Shown: piece after piece, positions 38,660 to 46,708 of the stretch
How positions within the stretch are numbered: the first letter of the stretch is position 1
How the letters are laid out: each line of letters opens with the position of its first letter
Origin: a virus
Reading direction: 5' to 3' (one strand)
DNA: 64,000 bases
IMG/VR virus record: IMGVR_UViG_3300035086_000100
Coordinates: 35,060 to 99,059 of that record
Program-made: the position numbers and the translations under genes
Notes under the pieces: generated by a model
Database searches by the model: none
Seen by the model: only the letters and a program-made list of their open reading frames with translations
What the model was told of the DNA's origin: nothing

Positions 38660-39312
38660 CAGCCAGCGCCGATCTGATGCCCGGCCGGATAGCGGCACTG
38701 CCGGTGAACAAGGCCGGCTATCCGGTGCCATGGTTCGTGGCGACCATCGGCGGAAAGCCCGATTTCCGGGTGATCGGCCATGACGCCATCAACTGCGCGA
38801 TGCAGCAGAAACGCTGCTGGGTCTGCGGAATGCCGTTCGATCGCGGCGAGGACCGGGCGTTCGTGATCGGGCCGATGTGTGCCGTGAACCGCGTCACGGC
38901 TGAGCCGCCGGCACACCGCGACTGCGCCGAGTACAGCGCAACGCACTGCCCCTTCCTGATCACGCCGAACATGACCCGCCGCGATAAGCACCAGCCTGAC
39001 GGCGTGGTCGTCCCGGCCGGGATCTCCATCTCGCGCAATCCCGGCGTGGCGCTGGTCTGGGTCGCGCCCGACCGGTCATGGACCGTGGAGCGCCAGCCAC
39101 GGGAGTCCGGCGGGGGAGTGCTGTTCAGGCTGGGTGAGCCGGCTGAGTGCCTGTGGTACGCCCGGGGCCGGACAGCGACCCGCGCCGAAGTGCTGGAGTC
39201 GATCGACTCGGGCCTGCCGGTCCTGCGGCAGATGGCGGAGGAAGACGGCGCGCTTGACGAGCTTGAGGCCATGCACGCGAAGGCGCTTGCCTACGTTCCG
39301 GCCGCGCCATGA
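38656..39312 (+). CDS. cysteine-rich phage protein (218 aa)
   Basis: GGAGG lies before ATG 38656. CWVCGMPF, then MCAVNRVTAEPPAHRDCAEY and HCPFL supply a likely metal site; the C-terminal part is beta-rich and then helical. This layout recurs in actinophages without a known function. Confidence 0.68.
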   Translation: MTASADLMPGRIAALPVNKAGYPVPWFVATIGGKPDFRVIGHDAINCAMQQKRCWVCGMPFDRGEDRAFVIGPMCAVNRVTAEPPAHRDCAEYSATHCPFLITPNMTRRDKHQPDGVVVPAGISISRNPGVALVWVAPDRSWTVERQPRESGGGVLFRLGEPAECLWYARGRTATRAEVLESIDSGLPVLRQMAEEDGALDELEAMHAKALAYVPAAP

Positions 39313-39599
39313 CCGCCATCCTCGGCACAGCCGCCGAAATCCTTGCCCTGGCCAGCGCTGTCCTCTGGGTCACCCGGATCTTCCGGCCCCGGGTCCCGGA
39401 GACCGCCGCGGCCGGAACGGGGCTTGCCGCGTCGTCATGCTGGCTGGCTGCGAGCATCCTGATGGGCGACGTGCCGCTCGTTGCCGCCGAGGCGGTGTTC
39501 ACCGGGTTCTGCGCGTGGACGCTGCACCAGGCGGTCCTTGACGCCCATAAGCGCCGTGCCCGCGAAACGGCGCGGCAGGGCACGGGAGGCACCCGGTGA
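39309..39599 (+). CDS. membrane protein (96 aa)
   Basis: Three hydrophobic segments (ILALASAVLWVTRIF, GTGLAASSCWLAASILMG and AEAVFTGFCAWTLHQAV) with a basic tail. Coupled on both sides. A holin-like role is possible but there is no lysis gene nearby. Confidence 0.63.
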   Translation: MTAILGTAAEILALASAVLWVTRIFRPRVPETAAAGTGLAASSCWLAASILMGDVPLVAAEAVFTGFCAWTLHQAVLDAHKRRARETARQGTGGTR

Positions 39600-40153
39600 C
39601 ATCCGGCCAGGAAGCGCTCATCGGCGACGCGGATTGCATGGCGCTGCAACTCGCGGAAGTGCCGGGCGACGAGGTACCCCGCGCAACTGAGCGGACGATG
39701 CTGGACGCCCTGCACTTCCGTTACCGGGCGGTACTCGGCAACGGCCGGCGCTACGTCGCCGCCGAGCATGTCCGGTCCCATGCCAGTTTCGACGCCCGCC
39801 GCACTGCCGATTTCATCGCGGTCGACACGTGGAAGTCGGGCCGGTTCGACCTGCACGGCCACGAGGTCAAGGTGTCCCGGTCGGACTGGCTGCGCGAACT
39901 GAAAGACCCGGAGAAGGCCGCCGAGTTCACGCCGTACATGAACCGCTGGTGGGTTGTCGTGCCTGACTCATCGATCGTGAAGCCGGGGGAACTTCCTGCC
40001 GCATGGGGGCTTCTGGTGCTGGCCGGCGGGTTGCTCGAAGTCGCCCGGCATGCGCCTCGCCAGGACGCCGAGCCGATTCCGCAGACGAGGCTCGTGGCGC
40101 TGATGCGCGCCGTGCAGTCAACCGCCGCAAGCAGAGCGGGAGCGGACCGGTGA
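39596..40153 (+). CDS. PD-(D/E)XK nuclease-like protein (185 aa)
   Basis: RRTADFIAVDTWKSGRFDLH, then GHEVKVSRSDWLRELKD, gives the D...E-x-K pattern of the MmcB-like endonuclease group, followed by YMNRWWVVVPDSSIV. Probably a small DNA nuclease of the phage recombination or defence-evasion set. Confidence 0.7.
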   Translation: MTSGQEALIGDADCMALQLAEVPGDEVPRATERTMLDALHFRYRAVLGNGRRYVAAEHVRSHASFDARRTADFIAVDTWKSGRFDLHGHEVKVSRSDWLRELKDPEKAAEFTPYMNRWWVVVPDSSIVKPGELPAAWGLLVLAGGLLEVARHAPRQDAEPIPQTRLVALMRAVQSTAASRAGADR

Positions 40154-40326
40154 CCAGCGCCGAACTCCGGGCCGCGATCAGGGCGCTCTGCCCGTCCGCA
40201 ACCCGGTCCCAGGTGCTTGCCCTTGAGGGCCTGATCGCACGGAGCGCAGAAGCGATCGCCCACCCTCCGTACCGGGTTCCCTGGGGGATGGGGCCGTATG
40301 CGAAGCGGGAGAAGTCAGGTGAGTGA
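40150..40326 (+). CDS. hypothetical protein (58 aa)
   Basis: GTG 40150 in a GTGA overlap. Helical (LRAAIRALCPSATRSQVLAL). Overlaps the methyltransferase start by 8 bases. No family recognised. Confidence 0.58.
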   Translation: MTSAELRAAIRALCPSATRSQVLALEGLIARSAEAIAHPPYRVPWGMGPYAKREKSGE

Positions 40327-41893
40327 CGGCGTCGTGCTGGAGTTGTTCGGCGGTCCGGGCGGGCTCTCCGAGGGCATGCGCATGCTCGGAATCCGTAACC
40401 ACGTCGGGCTGGAACTCGACAAGTGGGCTTGCGCTACCAGGGCCGCAGCCGGCCACCGGACGGTCAGGTGCGACGTGGCCCAGTTCGGCCTGAGCCGCAT
40501 CGGCTGCAAGGTCTGCGCCGTGGTCGGCTCGCCGGTCTGCATTTCGTTCAGCGCCGCGGGCAAGCGCGGGGGCGTCGCGCTGCTGGGCGTCCTTGAGGTC
40601 TTGATCCGCGAGTTGCTGGCCGGCCGGGCCACGCGGGCGGTGCGCCGCCGCGAGATGGCCCGGCTGCTGCGCGCGTCGTCATGGGCGGCCGACGCACCGC
40701 CCCGGCTGGACGCCTACGCCTGGCAGCGTGACTATCAGTCCGCGTTCAAGCGCAGGCTGCTCGCACGGAAAGGCAGCCCGAGGGCACTGGAGCGCGGCAT
40801 CACCGCGACCGCGACGCCTGGCAGGCTCACCCGCGCTGAGCGGTCCGCGGCCATCTGGCAGACAGTCCGGTCAGCGTCCCTGGTAGCCGAGCCAGCCCGG
40901 TACATCGCCGCGTGCCGTCCCGAGTGGGTAGCGCTGGAGCAGGTGCCCGCGGTGCTGCCGCTGTGGCAGGTGTACGCCGAGGAACTGCGGAAGATGGGCT
41001 ACAGCGCGTGGTGCGGGCTGCTGAATTCCGCGGACTATGGCGTCCCGCAAACGCGCATCCGGGCCATCCTGATCGCTTCCCGCGTCCGCCAGGTCTCCCG
41101 CCCGGTCCCGACCCACTACGACCCCCGCAAAGGGATGCAGTTGTTCGGCTCGCCGTGGGTCTCGATGGCCGAGGCGCTGGGATGGGGAGCGGACGGCAGG
41201 CCGAGCCCGGCAGTGACCGCGGGCGGTACGAGCACCGGGGGAGCCGAGCCGTTCGGTCACCGTGACCGCCAGGCGCTCGAGTCGGAGCGCGACTCGGGCC
41301 GGTGGGCGCTGAGGATCGACGCGCAGGCGAACGCCAGCGTCCGTGACGTGACAGCGCCAGCGCCAGCGCTGAAGTTTGGCCACTCGGCGGCGAATATGCA
41401 ATGGGTTCTGCACACCAACCGCGGCCAGGATAAGGCCGGCAACCGGCAGACCGCGGACCCGCAGACCGCGCCCGCGCCCGCGCCCGCGCTAACAGCTAAA
41501 TCCGGTAACCAGTGGATCTTGCGTAACAACAACAACAACAACGCATGCTCCCGGAGCCTTGACGAGCCGGCTGGAACCCTGTTCTTCGGTGGCCGGTCCA
41601 ACTGGGCGGCATGGGTTCACGAGCGCCCTGCTACCTCAGTCATGGGCGACCCGCGGCTAGGCTGGCCAGGGCACAAGGGGCGGGGGAGTGGCGGCGAGTC
41701 CCATTTCGCGGTCGACTCGGTGCGGATCACGCCCGAGGAGGCCGCAGCGTTGCAGTCCTTCCCGCCCGGCTATCCGTTTAAAGGTACGAAAACAGCCATT
41801 TTCACCCAGATTGGCAACGCGGTTCCCCCCTTGCTGGCCGCTCACGTCCTGGCCATGGCTACCGGCATCTCAGCAGAGTCGATAGCCGCATGA
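40319..41893 (+). CDS. 5-cytosine DNA methyltransferase (524 aa)
   Basis: GTG 40319 fits the frame. Motif I is VLELFGGPGGLSEG, motif IV GSPVCISFSAAGKRGG with the catalytic Cys (the usual PPC is PVC here), motif VI EQVP instead of ENV, motif VIII QTRIRAILIAS and motif X IGNAVPPLLA near the end. A long insert between motifs VIII and X (residues ~260-470), with APAPAPA and Asn runs, should include target recognition. It is long for the family (Dcm ~470). No restriction partner. Protective methylation is the likely role. Confidence 0.9.
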   Translation: MSDGVVLELFGGPGGLSEGMRMLGIRNHVGLELDKWACATRAAAGHRTVRCDVAQFGLSRIGCKVCAVVGSPVCISFSAAGKRGGVALLGVLEVLIRELLAGRATRAVRRREMARLLRASSWAADAPPRLDAYAWQRDYQSAFKRRLLARKGSPRALERGITATATPGRLTRAERSAAIWQTVRSASLVAEPARYIAACRPEWVALEQVPAVLPLWQVYAEELRKMGYSAWCGLLNSADYGVPQTRIRAILIASRVRQVSRPVPTHYDPRKGMQLFGSPWVSMAEALGWGADGRPSPAVTAGGTSTGGAEPFGHRDRQALESERDSGRWALRIDAQANASVRDVTAPAPALKFGHSAANMQWVLHTNRGQDKAGNRQTADPQTAPAPAPALTAKSGNQWILRNNNNNNACSRSLDEPAGTLFFGGRSNWAAWVHERPATSVMGDPRLGWPGHKGRGSGGESHFAVDSVRITPEEAAALQSFPPGYPFKGTKTAIFTQIGNAVPPLLAAHVLAMATGISAESIAA

Positions 41894-41971
41894 CCCCCTC
41901 TCCTGTCCCGCTGCCGGTACTGCCGGAGGGTTGAGGGCGGTTCAGGTATCCGGCGATGTGCCGTGAACGGG

Positions 41972-42220
41972 TTAACCGCTTTTGCGCGGCCTGCCGCCCT
42001 TGTTGGCCCTGTTGGCGGCCATCTCGGCTTCGCCCCGCGCAAGGTCGGCCTTGTCCTGGTCGTCGCCGTGCCGCCGGATGGTGCGCCTCATGTGGCCGAG
42101 CACATCCTCGGTGCGGTTGCGCCCGAGCCGCTTGCACACCCGGTCGTAGGCGTCCCAGATGCCGTCCGGTACCCGGAGCACGCGGTTAGTCGTATGAGTC
42201 TCCTGGGCGCGGCTCGGCAT
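41972..42220 (-). CDS. ribbon-helix-helix-like DNA-binding protein (82 aa)
   Basis: ATG 42220 is chosen because it lies beyond the operator/promoter region. THTTNRVLRVPDGIWDAYDR and RNRTEDVLGHMRRTIRRHG show the strand-helix-helix pattern. The tail is basic (RANKGGRPRKSG). Two identical palindromes in front of it are natural binding sites, as for autoregulated RHH repressors. Confidence 0.68.
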   Translation of the reverse strand: MPSRAQETHTTNRVLRVPDGIWDAYDRVCKRLGRNRTEDVLGHMRRTIRRHGDDQDKADLARGEAEMAANRANKGGRPRKSG

Positions 42221-42238
42221 GCCGCCAACGGTATCGGA

Positions 42239-42248
42239 TGCATATGCA
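42239..42248. promoter_or_regulatory. palindromic operator TGCATATGCA, site 1
   Basis: Perfect 10-bp palindrome just upstream of the RHH gene start; an identical one lies 57 bases away at 42296-42305. The shared flank is 13 bases (ATGCATATGCACG) in the same orientation. Confidence 0.68.
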
Positions 42249-42266
42249 CGAGGTCTATCGGAGGGG

Positions 42267-42294
42267 TTGCGGTTCATGGTCCCAAGGGTATAGC
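42267..42294 (+). promoter_or_regulatory. promoter for the 42331 gene group
   Basis: TTGCGG (42267-42272) and TATAGC (42289-42294) are 16 bases apart. The operator copy at 42296-42305 covers the expected start site. Confidence 0.5.
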
Positions 42295-42295
42295 A

Positions 42296-42305
42296 TGCAT
42301 ATGCA
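42296..42305. promoter_or_regulatory. palindromic operator TGCATATGCA, site 2
   Basis: Second copy of the palindrome, directly downstream of the TATAGC box of the rightward promoter. Together with site 1 it brackets the divergent promoter region. Confidence 0.68.
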
Positions 42306-42330
42306 CGGTTCAAGTACCGGGAGGCACTGA

Positions 42331-42525
42331 ATGGCCAGAATTGTCCGCAGCAAGAAGGTCACCCCCACCAGGGCTGACCGCGTGATCCTGGCCATCGCCG
42401 CCCTGATCGAGTGCGACGACTTCCAGGCGGTAGCCAGCGCGGCTGGTCTGGGCTCCACGGCACTGCGGGACCTCGACCGCGCCGCTGACGCTGCCCGCGC
42501 GATGCGAGAGCAGGCCGGGCGATGA
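42331..42525 (+). CDS. small basic HTH-like protein (64 aa)
   Basis: It begins MARIVRSKKVTPTRADRVIL; the rest (FQAVASAAGLGSTALRDLDR) looks like a helix-turn-helix. GGGAGG upstream. First gene of the group controlled by the twin palindromes. Confidence 0.6.
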   Translation: MARIVRSKKVTPTRADRVILAIAALIECDDFQAVASAAGLGSTALRDLDRAADAARAMREQAGR

Positions 42526-42881
42526 AGTGCGGCAGATGCCACCGCTCCCTGCGATCAGCCGCCAGCATCGCCGCCGGAATGGGCTGGCGCTGCCAGAGAC
42601 TCGACCGCGCCGACCGGAAGCGGGAAGCCCTTGAGTCCGCGCTGCGCATCGCCGCCGCGCCCTACTCGGGCAAGCAGGTCGATGACGCCAACGCCCTCAT
42701 CGCGGCGGGCAAGCAGGAGCGCGCCAGCCGCCCGGGCCTGTGGGCAACGGAGAGCAGCGACGGGACGACCGTCTACACGACGACCGCACTGAACTGCACA
42801 TGCCGCGCAAACGGACCTTGCAAACATATGTGCGCTGTTGCCCAGCGCGAGATCTACGAGACATTCCAGGAGGTGGCGTGA
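42522..42881 (+). CDS. SWIM zinc-finger protein (119 aa)
   Basis: The N-terminus has a zinc pair (MKCGRCHRSLRS, then GMGWRCQRL). The C-terminus has CTCRANGPCKHMCAV, the SWIM pattern C-x-C-x(n)-C-x-H. SWIM fingers bind DNA or proteins. A common small phage protein. Confidence 0.7.
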   Translation: MKCGRCHRSLRSAASIAAGMGWRCQRLDRADRKREALESALRIAAAPYSGKQVDDANALIAAGKQERASRPGLWATESSDGTTVYTTTALNCTCRANGPCKHMCAVAQREIYETFQEVA

Positions 42882-43201
42882 TGGATCACCGGATGATGCC
42901 GGCCGAGGTCAAGCGGATGGTCAACTACAAGCTACTCGGGCTGCCGTTCCACTCGCAGGCCCATGCCCGCGTCACGCCGAAGGACCAGCGCGGCCGGAAA
43001 TGCGCCGCGTGGTGCGCGAGCTACTACGAGGTTTTCGCCTTCCCGATCAGCATGAGCGCGGACCTTGAGCCCATCGCCGGCGTGCTGCGCAAACTGCCCG
43101 GGGCGAGTGATATCAGGTTCAGGACAGCCGCCGAGGCCACGGGCCTGCTCAGGCCGGGCGTGTTCTGCCGCCTGCCGGTCACCGGTCAGGAGGTGGCCTG
43201 A
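42878..43201 (+). CDS. hypothetical protein (107 aa)
   Basis: GTG 42878 or ATG 42881. FAFPISMSADLEPIAGVLRK and CAAWCASYYEV are visible; compact alpha/beta pattern. No family recognised. Confidence 0.6.
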   Translation: MMDHRMMPAEVKRMVNYKLLGLPFHSQAHARVTPKDQRGRKCAAWCASYYEVFAFPISMSADLEPIAGVLRKLPGASDIRFRTAAEATGLLRPGVFCRLPVTGQEVA

Positions 43202-43202
43202 G

Positions 43203-43457
43203 ATGGCCGACAAGTTCCAGGAGCGCGCGATCAAGAACGTCCGCAAGCGCCACGAGAGTCAGATCCGGGAGAACGCGGAGCGCATCCGGGATCACGTCGG
43301 CTACGTGCTCGCGCGGCTGGACGCCGGCCGCAGCGACTCCGTTGGCCTCTATGCGGACGACATCAGTGCCAGTGCCCGGCGAATCGCGTCCTGCGTCACT
43401 GCGCTTGAGGCGGTCGCAGAGGTCACGGCCATCTACGAGACCACGGACGCCGAGTGA
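43203..43457 (+). CDS. hypothetical basic helical protein (84 aa)
   Basis: ATG 43203 follows the previous stop with AGGAGG overlapping it. Basic N-terminal helix (FQERAIKNVRKRHESQIREN), then acidic. May be DNA-binding. Confidence 0.6.
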   Translation: MADKFQERAIKNVRKRHESQIRENAERIRDHVGYVLARLDAGRSDSVGLYADDISASARRIASCVTALEAVAEVTAIYETTDAE

Positions 43458-43717
43458 TGACTACCTCCCCCCTCGAAGACCTCCGCATCGACCCCGAGCG
43501 CTCCTGCCGTTCATGCGCTCACCCGAAGTGGATGGAATGCGGCTGTTTCTGCTGCGCCGCCGATGAGGAAGCCGAGTTCGCTGAGGTCCTCGAAGCACTG
43601 GCTCTCGCCGCTCTGGCTGACGACGACAAGGCCGCCGCAGGGTGGTTCTGGACTGCCTCAGGCGAACACGGCAAGTACCGCGCCGAACTGCTGGAACTAA
43701 CGGAAGGGGCTGAGTAA
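43454..43717 (+). CDS. cysteine-rich acidic protein (87 aa)
   Basis: ATGA overlap upstream. CRSCAHPKWMECGCFCC is a compact cysteine-rich motif likely to bind zinc, followed by an acidic helical region. A recurrent small actinophage type with no known role. Confidence 0.62.
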   Translation: MMTTSPLEDLRIDPERSCRSCAHPKWMECGCFCCAADEEAEFAEVLEALALAALADDDKAAAGWFWTASGEHGKYRAELLELTEGAE

Positions 43718-43947
43718 TGGCTAAGTACACCGTCTACCTGACGGCAACTGCGAGCACGTCGGTTGAGGTCGATGCGGAAGACCGCGACGACGCGATCGAG
43801 AAGGCGCTCAGTGCGAACATGCCCACGATCTGCGCCCAGTGCTCTGGCTGGGGTCGTGAGTACAGCCTTGAGATCGCCGACAACTGGGACTTCAGCGAAG
43901 TCGAGGACCAGAACGGAAACATCGTCGGTCCCGAGGACGAAGGCTGA
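43717..43947 (+). CDS. hypothetical beta/alpha protein (76 aa)
   Basis: ATG shares one base with the previous stop. KYTVYLTATASTSVEVDAED with a short helix and CAQCSGWG is a common small phage fold (beta-alpha-beta). Confidence 0.62.
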   Translation: MAKYTVYLTATASTSVEVDAEDRDDAIEKALSANMPTICAQCSGWGREYSLEIADNWDFSEVEDQNGNIVGPEDEG

Positions 43948-43950
43948 CCC

Positions 43951-44169
43951 ATGCAACTCACCACCACCACCTACCTGGACCAGGTCAGCGCTGTCTCCTG
44001 GCAGTCACCTGACGGGGCATTCAAGGTCCGCAAGATCACCGCCGGGCATGGCGGGACGGCTTACGAGGTCACCCCGGAGTCCGGCCGGGCATTCCTTGTC
44101 TCGTCTCTGGGTGAGGCGCTGGAAGCCGTTGAGAAGGCCGCTCAGTCGCTCCAGGACGGTGCCCTGTGA
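43951..44169 (+). CDS. hypothetical protein (72 aa)
   Basis: Three bases after the previous stop. Beta-rich (AVSWQSPDGAFKVRKITAGH) with a final helix (SSLGEALEAVEKAAQSL). No family recognised. Confidence 0.6.
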   Translation: MQLTTTTYLDQVSAVSWQSPDGAFKVRKITAGHGGTAYEVTPESGRAFLVSSLGEALEAVEKAAQSLQDGAL

Positions 44170-44516
44170 CCGACCTGATCCGCTGGGAGGACAACAGCTT
44201 CGAGGGGCTCGGCGGCTACGTTCTCGGCACGAGTACCCCGTTCTTCGCGATCGTGGACCGGGGCAACGGCACTCCGCTGATGCTCCTGTCGTCATTGCCG
44301 GGACCGCGCGAGCGCCTCTCCAGTGACGAGCACGACCCCGTGCCGCTGAAGGCTGAGGCCGAGAGGCTGCTGCGCGAGTTCGCGGTTTCGGTCCTGGCCG
44401 CTGACGGCCCTCCCTGCGCCGCGTGTGCCGCGCTCCGGATCTGGCTCGGCTCGCTGCATTTCGCATGGACCCGCGACGTGCTGGCCAAGATGACGGAACT
44501 GGAGGCCGGGCCGTGA
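44166..44516 (+). CDS. hypothetical protein (116 aa)
   Basis: GTG start in a GTGA overlap. Beta-rich N-terminal part, then a helical end with CAACAALRIWLG. No family recognised. Confidence 0.6.
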   Translation: MTDLIRWEDNSFEGLGGYVLGTSTPFFAIVDRGNGTPLMLLSSLPGPRERLSSDEHDPVPLKAEAERLLREFAVSVLAADGPPCAACAALRIWLGSLHFAWTRDVLAKMTELEAGP

Positions 44517-45367
44517 GCGCCGGCACGGCAGCCGGGCACGGAACGCGGGGTTGCTACCTGCGGGACTGCGACCGCCCCGAATGCGCCGAAGCGCATCACG
44601 ACTACCTCGCTGGCCGGAAGCGGCAGATCGCCTACGGACGGTGGGACCCGTACGCGGACGCCGAGCCGGTGCGGCTGCACCTGAAGGAGCTGGAGGCAGC
44701 CGCCGGGGTCACGGCGTCGCAGGCCGCCGCCGTAGCCGGCGTCAGTCACACGCGGGTCATCGAGCTGATGCAGGGGAAAGTGAAGCGCATCCGCCACGAC
44801 AAGGCCGAGAAACTCCTCGCCATGACCGTCGAGTCGGCCCGGCAGCGTGACTGCCTGCTTGCCGACGCCACGGGAACGGTCCGCAGGCTCCAGTCGCTGA
44901 TGGCGTACGGGTGGACAAGGCCGATGCTGGCGGCGGCGCTGGGCATCTCCAAGCAGTGCCTCGCCGAACTGCTGACCCGCAGGCGGGTGCAGGAGAAGAC
45001 CCGCCGGGCGGTACGCGAACTGTACGACCGCGACATCCGCCCTCCCGTCGTCACGGCACGGGACCGGACCGAATCGGAGCGGACGAGACGGGACGCGCTT
45101 GCCGCCGGCTGGGCACCGCCGCTTGCCTGGGACGACGAGGAGATCGACGATCCGGCGGCACAGTCGCACGGCGTGATCATCCCGGGCCGCCGCAAGGGCA
45201 GCGTCGTGCTGGCCCAGGTAGCGGACCTCGCCGTGATCGGGGTCACTGACCGCGCCGAGGTAGCGGACCGGCTGAGCATCAGCAAGGACGCCCTGGACAA
45301 GGCACTGAGCCGGGCAGCACGGCGAGCGGCAGGGCAGTGCGAGGCTGCGGAGAGGCTGGCGTCATGA
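44513..45367 (+). CDS. phage DNA-binding protein with several HTH-like segments (284 aa)
   Basis: GTG 44513 in a GTGA overlap. The N-terminus RGCYLRDCDRPECAEAHHDY is a cysteine/histidine motif often seen in actinophage and actinobacterial proteins. Three HTH-like patches follow: GVTASQAAAVAGVSHTRVIE, MLAAALGISKQCLAELL and AEVADRLSISKDALDKALSR. This is consistent with a regulator or DNA-organising protein. Targets unknown. Confidence 0.68.
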   Translation: MSAGTAAGHGTRGCYLRDCDRPECAEAHHDYLAGRKRQIAYGRWDPYADAEPVRLHLKELEAAAGVTASQAAAVAGVSHTRVIELMQGKVKRIRHDKAEKLLAMTVESARQRDCLLADATGTVRRLQSLMAYGWTRPMLAAALGISKQCLAELLTRRRVQEKTRRAVRELYDRDIRPPVVTARDRTESERTRRDALAAGWAPPLAWDDEEIDDPAAQSHGVIIPGRRKGSVVLAQVADLAVIGVTDRAEVADRLSISKDALDKALSRAARRAAGQCEAAERLAS

Positions 45368-45867
45368 AGTGCCTGAGCATCCGCCAGCCGTGGCTGTGGG
45401 CCATTGAGCGGATGGACTGGAAGCGAGTAGAGAACCGCACCTGGGCCTGCCCGCCCGATGTGATCGGCACCGTGATCGCGCTGCATGCCTCGAAGCGCTT
45501 CGACCGGGACGCTGAGTTCCCGCCCGATTTCGACTGGCACGGAGAGCCGCCCCTGACCGAGCCGGAGTTCCACCTCGGCGCGATCGGCTCGGTAGCGCGG
45601 ATCACTGGCTGCCATCACGTCAGCGGCTGCCGCCACATCTGCCCGGAACCCGAGGACTGGGACGGGGTTGACCTGCCGTGCACCGAATACGACGGAGCAT
45701 GCGTCAACCTCTGCTCGCCGTGGTCGGCGCATGACCAGTACCACTGGCTGCTGACCGAGGTTCAGGTCCTGCCCGAGCCGGTTCCGCACAAGGGAACGCT
45801 CGGCTTGCGGCCCCTCCCCGATGACGTTGAGAGCGCCGTTAGAGCCCAGCTAGCTAGGAGAGCCTGA
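45364..45867 (+). CDS. ASCH-domain protein (167 aa)
   Basis: MKCLSIRQPWLWAI and KRVENRTW are the opening of the ASCH fold (RNA-binding, related to PUA), followed by GTVIALHASKRFD and IGSVARITGC. ASCH proteins bind or process RNA, and some cut it. A middle insertion with Cys/His (CHHVSGCRHICPE) might bind zinc. Confidence 0.83.
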   Translation: MKCLSIRQPWLWAIERMDWKRVENRTWACPPDVIGTVIALHASKRFDRDAEFPPDFDWHGEPPLTEPEFHLGAIGSVARITGCHHVSGCRHICPEPEDWDGVDLPCTEYDGACVNLCSPWSAHDQYHWLLTEVQVLPEPVPHKGTLGLRPLPDDVESAVRAQLARRA

Positions 45868-46133
45868 TGCCTGACACCGAAACCACCGAGCCGGCCGAAT
45901 CCGCGCAGCCGCTAACTGGAGCCGAGCATCTGGCGTGGTGCAAGGAACGCGCCCTTGAGTACGCCGACCAGCGGGACACGGCCAGTGCCATCTCCTCGCT
46001 GGTGCAGGATCTCGGCTTGCACCCCGAAACCGCCGGCTCGGTTGACGTGGTGATTCACCTGATGACCCCGCTGGCCATGACGGGCGAGTTTGAGCGGCCG
46101 GGCGAACTTCGCAAGTTCATCGAGGGGTTCTGA
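45867..46133 (+). CDS. hypothetical phage protein (88 aa)
   Basis: TGATG overlap upstream. LAWCKERALEYADQRDTASA and ISSLVQDLGLHPETA recur in actinophages as a small conserved protein of unknown role. Helical. Confidence 0.65.
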   Translation: MPDTETTEPAESAQPLTGAEHLAWCKERALEYADQRDTASAISSLVQDLGLHPETAGSVDVVIHLMTPLAMTGEFERPGELRKFIEGF

Positions 46134-46134
46134 C

Positions 46135-46632
46135 ATGCCAGCTAGCGAAGCTCCCTCATCCGTACTCCGCCGCGCCGCTGAGCGAATGCGGGCCGAAGCG
46201 ACCGCCGCTAAGGAACTGACCGGCGACGGCAACGGCAAGTGGTTCCCCTGGGGAGTCGTCCAGCAGACGGAATGGCGCGAGTTCCCCGAGCCGCGTCCCG
46301 TCCCGGTGCCGTTCGCCTTCGACGACAGCACCGAGATGGCGACCGGGCAGCACGAGCCGACCGGGCAGGCGTTCGTCGCCCATTCCGTCTATGTCCACGA
46401 CCAGCACGAGGACTGGCACGAGGCCGAGTTCATCGGCAGCGCGATACCTGAGCCTCTGGCCAGGTACATGGCGTCAATGGGACCGCACGTCGGGCTGATG
46501 CTCGCTGACTGGCTTGACGCCCTGGCCGAGCAGGCAGAGCAGTCCGGAGTCTGGGCCCTGCACGCACTTAGCCCCGGCCCGCTGACGCTTGCCCGCGCCT
46601 ACCTGAACGAGGAGAACCCCGATGACCACTGA
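46135..46632 (+). CDS. hypothetical phage protein (165 aa)
   Basis: ATG 46135. SSVLRRAAERMRAEATAAKE is a typical opening of a group of actinobacterial phage proteins; VYVHDQHEDWHEAEFIGSAI follows and a helical C-terminus. No known function. A further gene starts inside its last 11 bases. Confidence 0.65.
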   Translation: MPASEAPSSVLRRAAERMRAEATAAKELTGDGNGKWFPWGVVQQTEWREFPEPRPVPVPFAFDDSTEMATGQHEPTGQAFVAHSVYVHDQHEDWHEAEFIGSAIPEPLARYMASMGPHVGLMLADWLDALAEQAEQSGVWALHALSPGPLTLARAYLNEENPDDH

Positions 46633-46705
46633 CACCCCGGCTGAGCCCGCTAGCGGCTGCAATCGCGGCTGCCCTGCCGGCGAGTGCTACTGCGGCGAGG
46701 AGTGA
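46622..46705 (+). CDS. 27-aa cysteine-rich micropeptide
   Basis: ATG 46622 has GAGGAGA upstream and overlaps the previous stop by 11 bases; the next gene starts 3 bases after the TGA. It contains GCNRGCPAGECYCGEE, four cysteines in 12 residues, suited to zinc or disulfide binding. Confidence 0.5.
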   Translation: MTTDTPAEPASGCNRGCPAGECYCGEE

Positions 46706-46708
46706 ACG

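Noticed and set aside
40319-41893. Loss of activity in the 5-cytosine methylase because motif IV is PVC and motif VI EQV
   Set aside because: The catalytic Cys, the Glu of motif VI and motifs I, VIII and X are present; such changes are tolerated in relatives as far as I know, so it is called intact.
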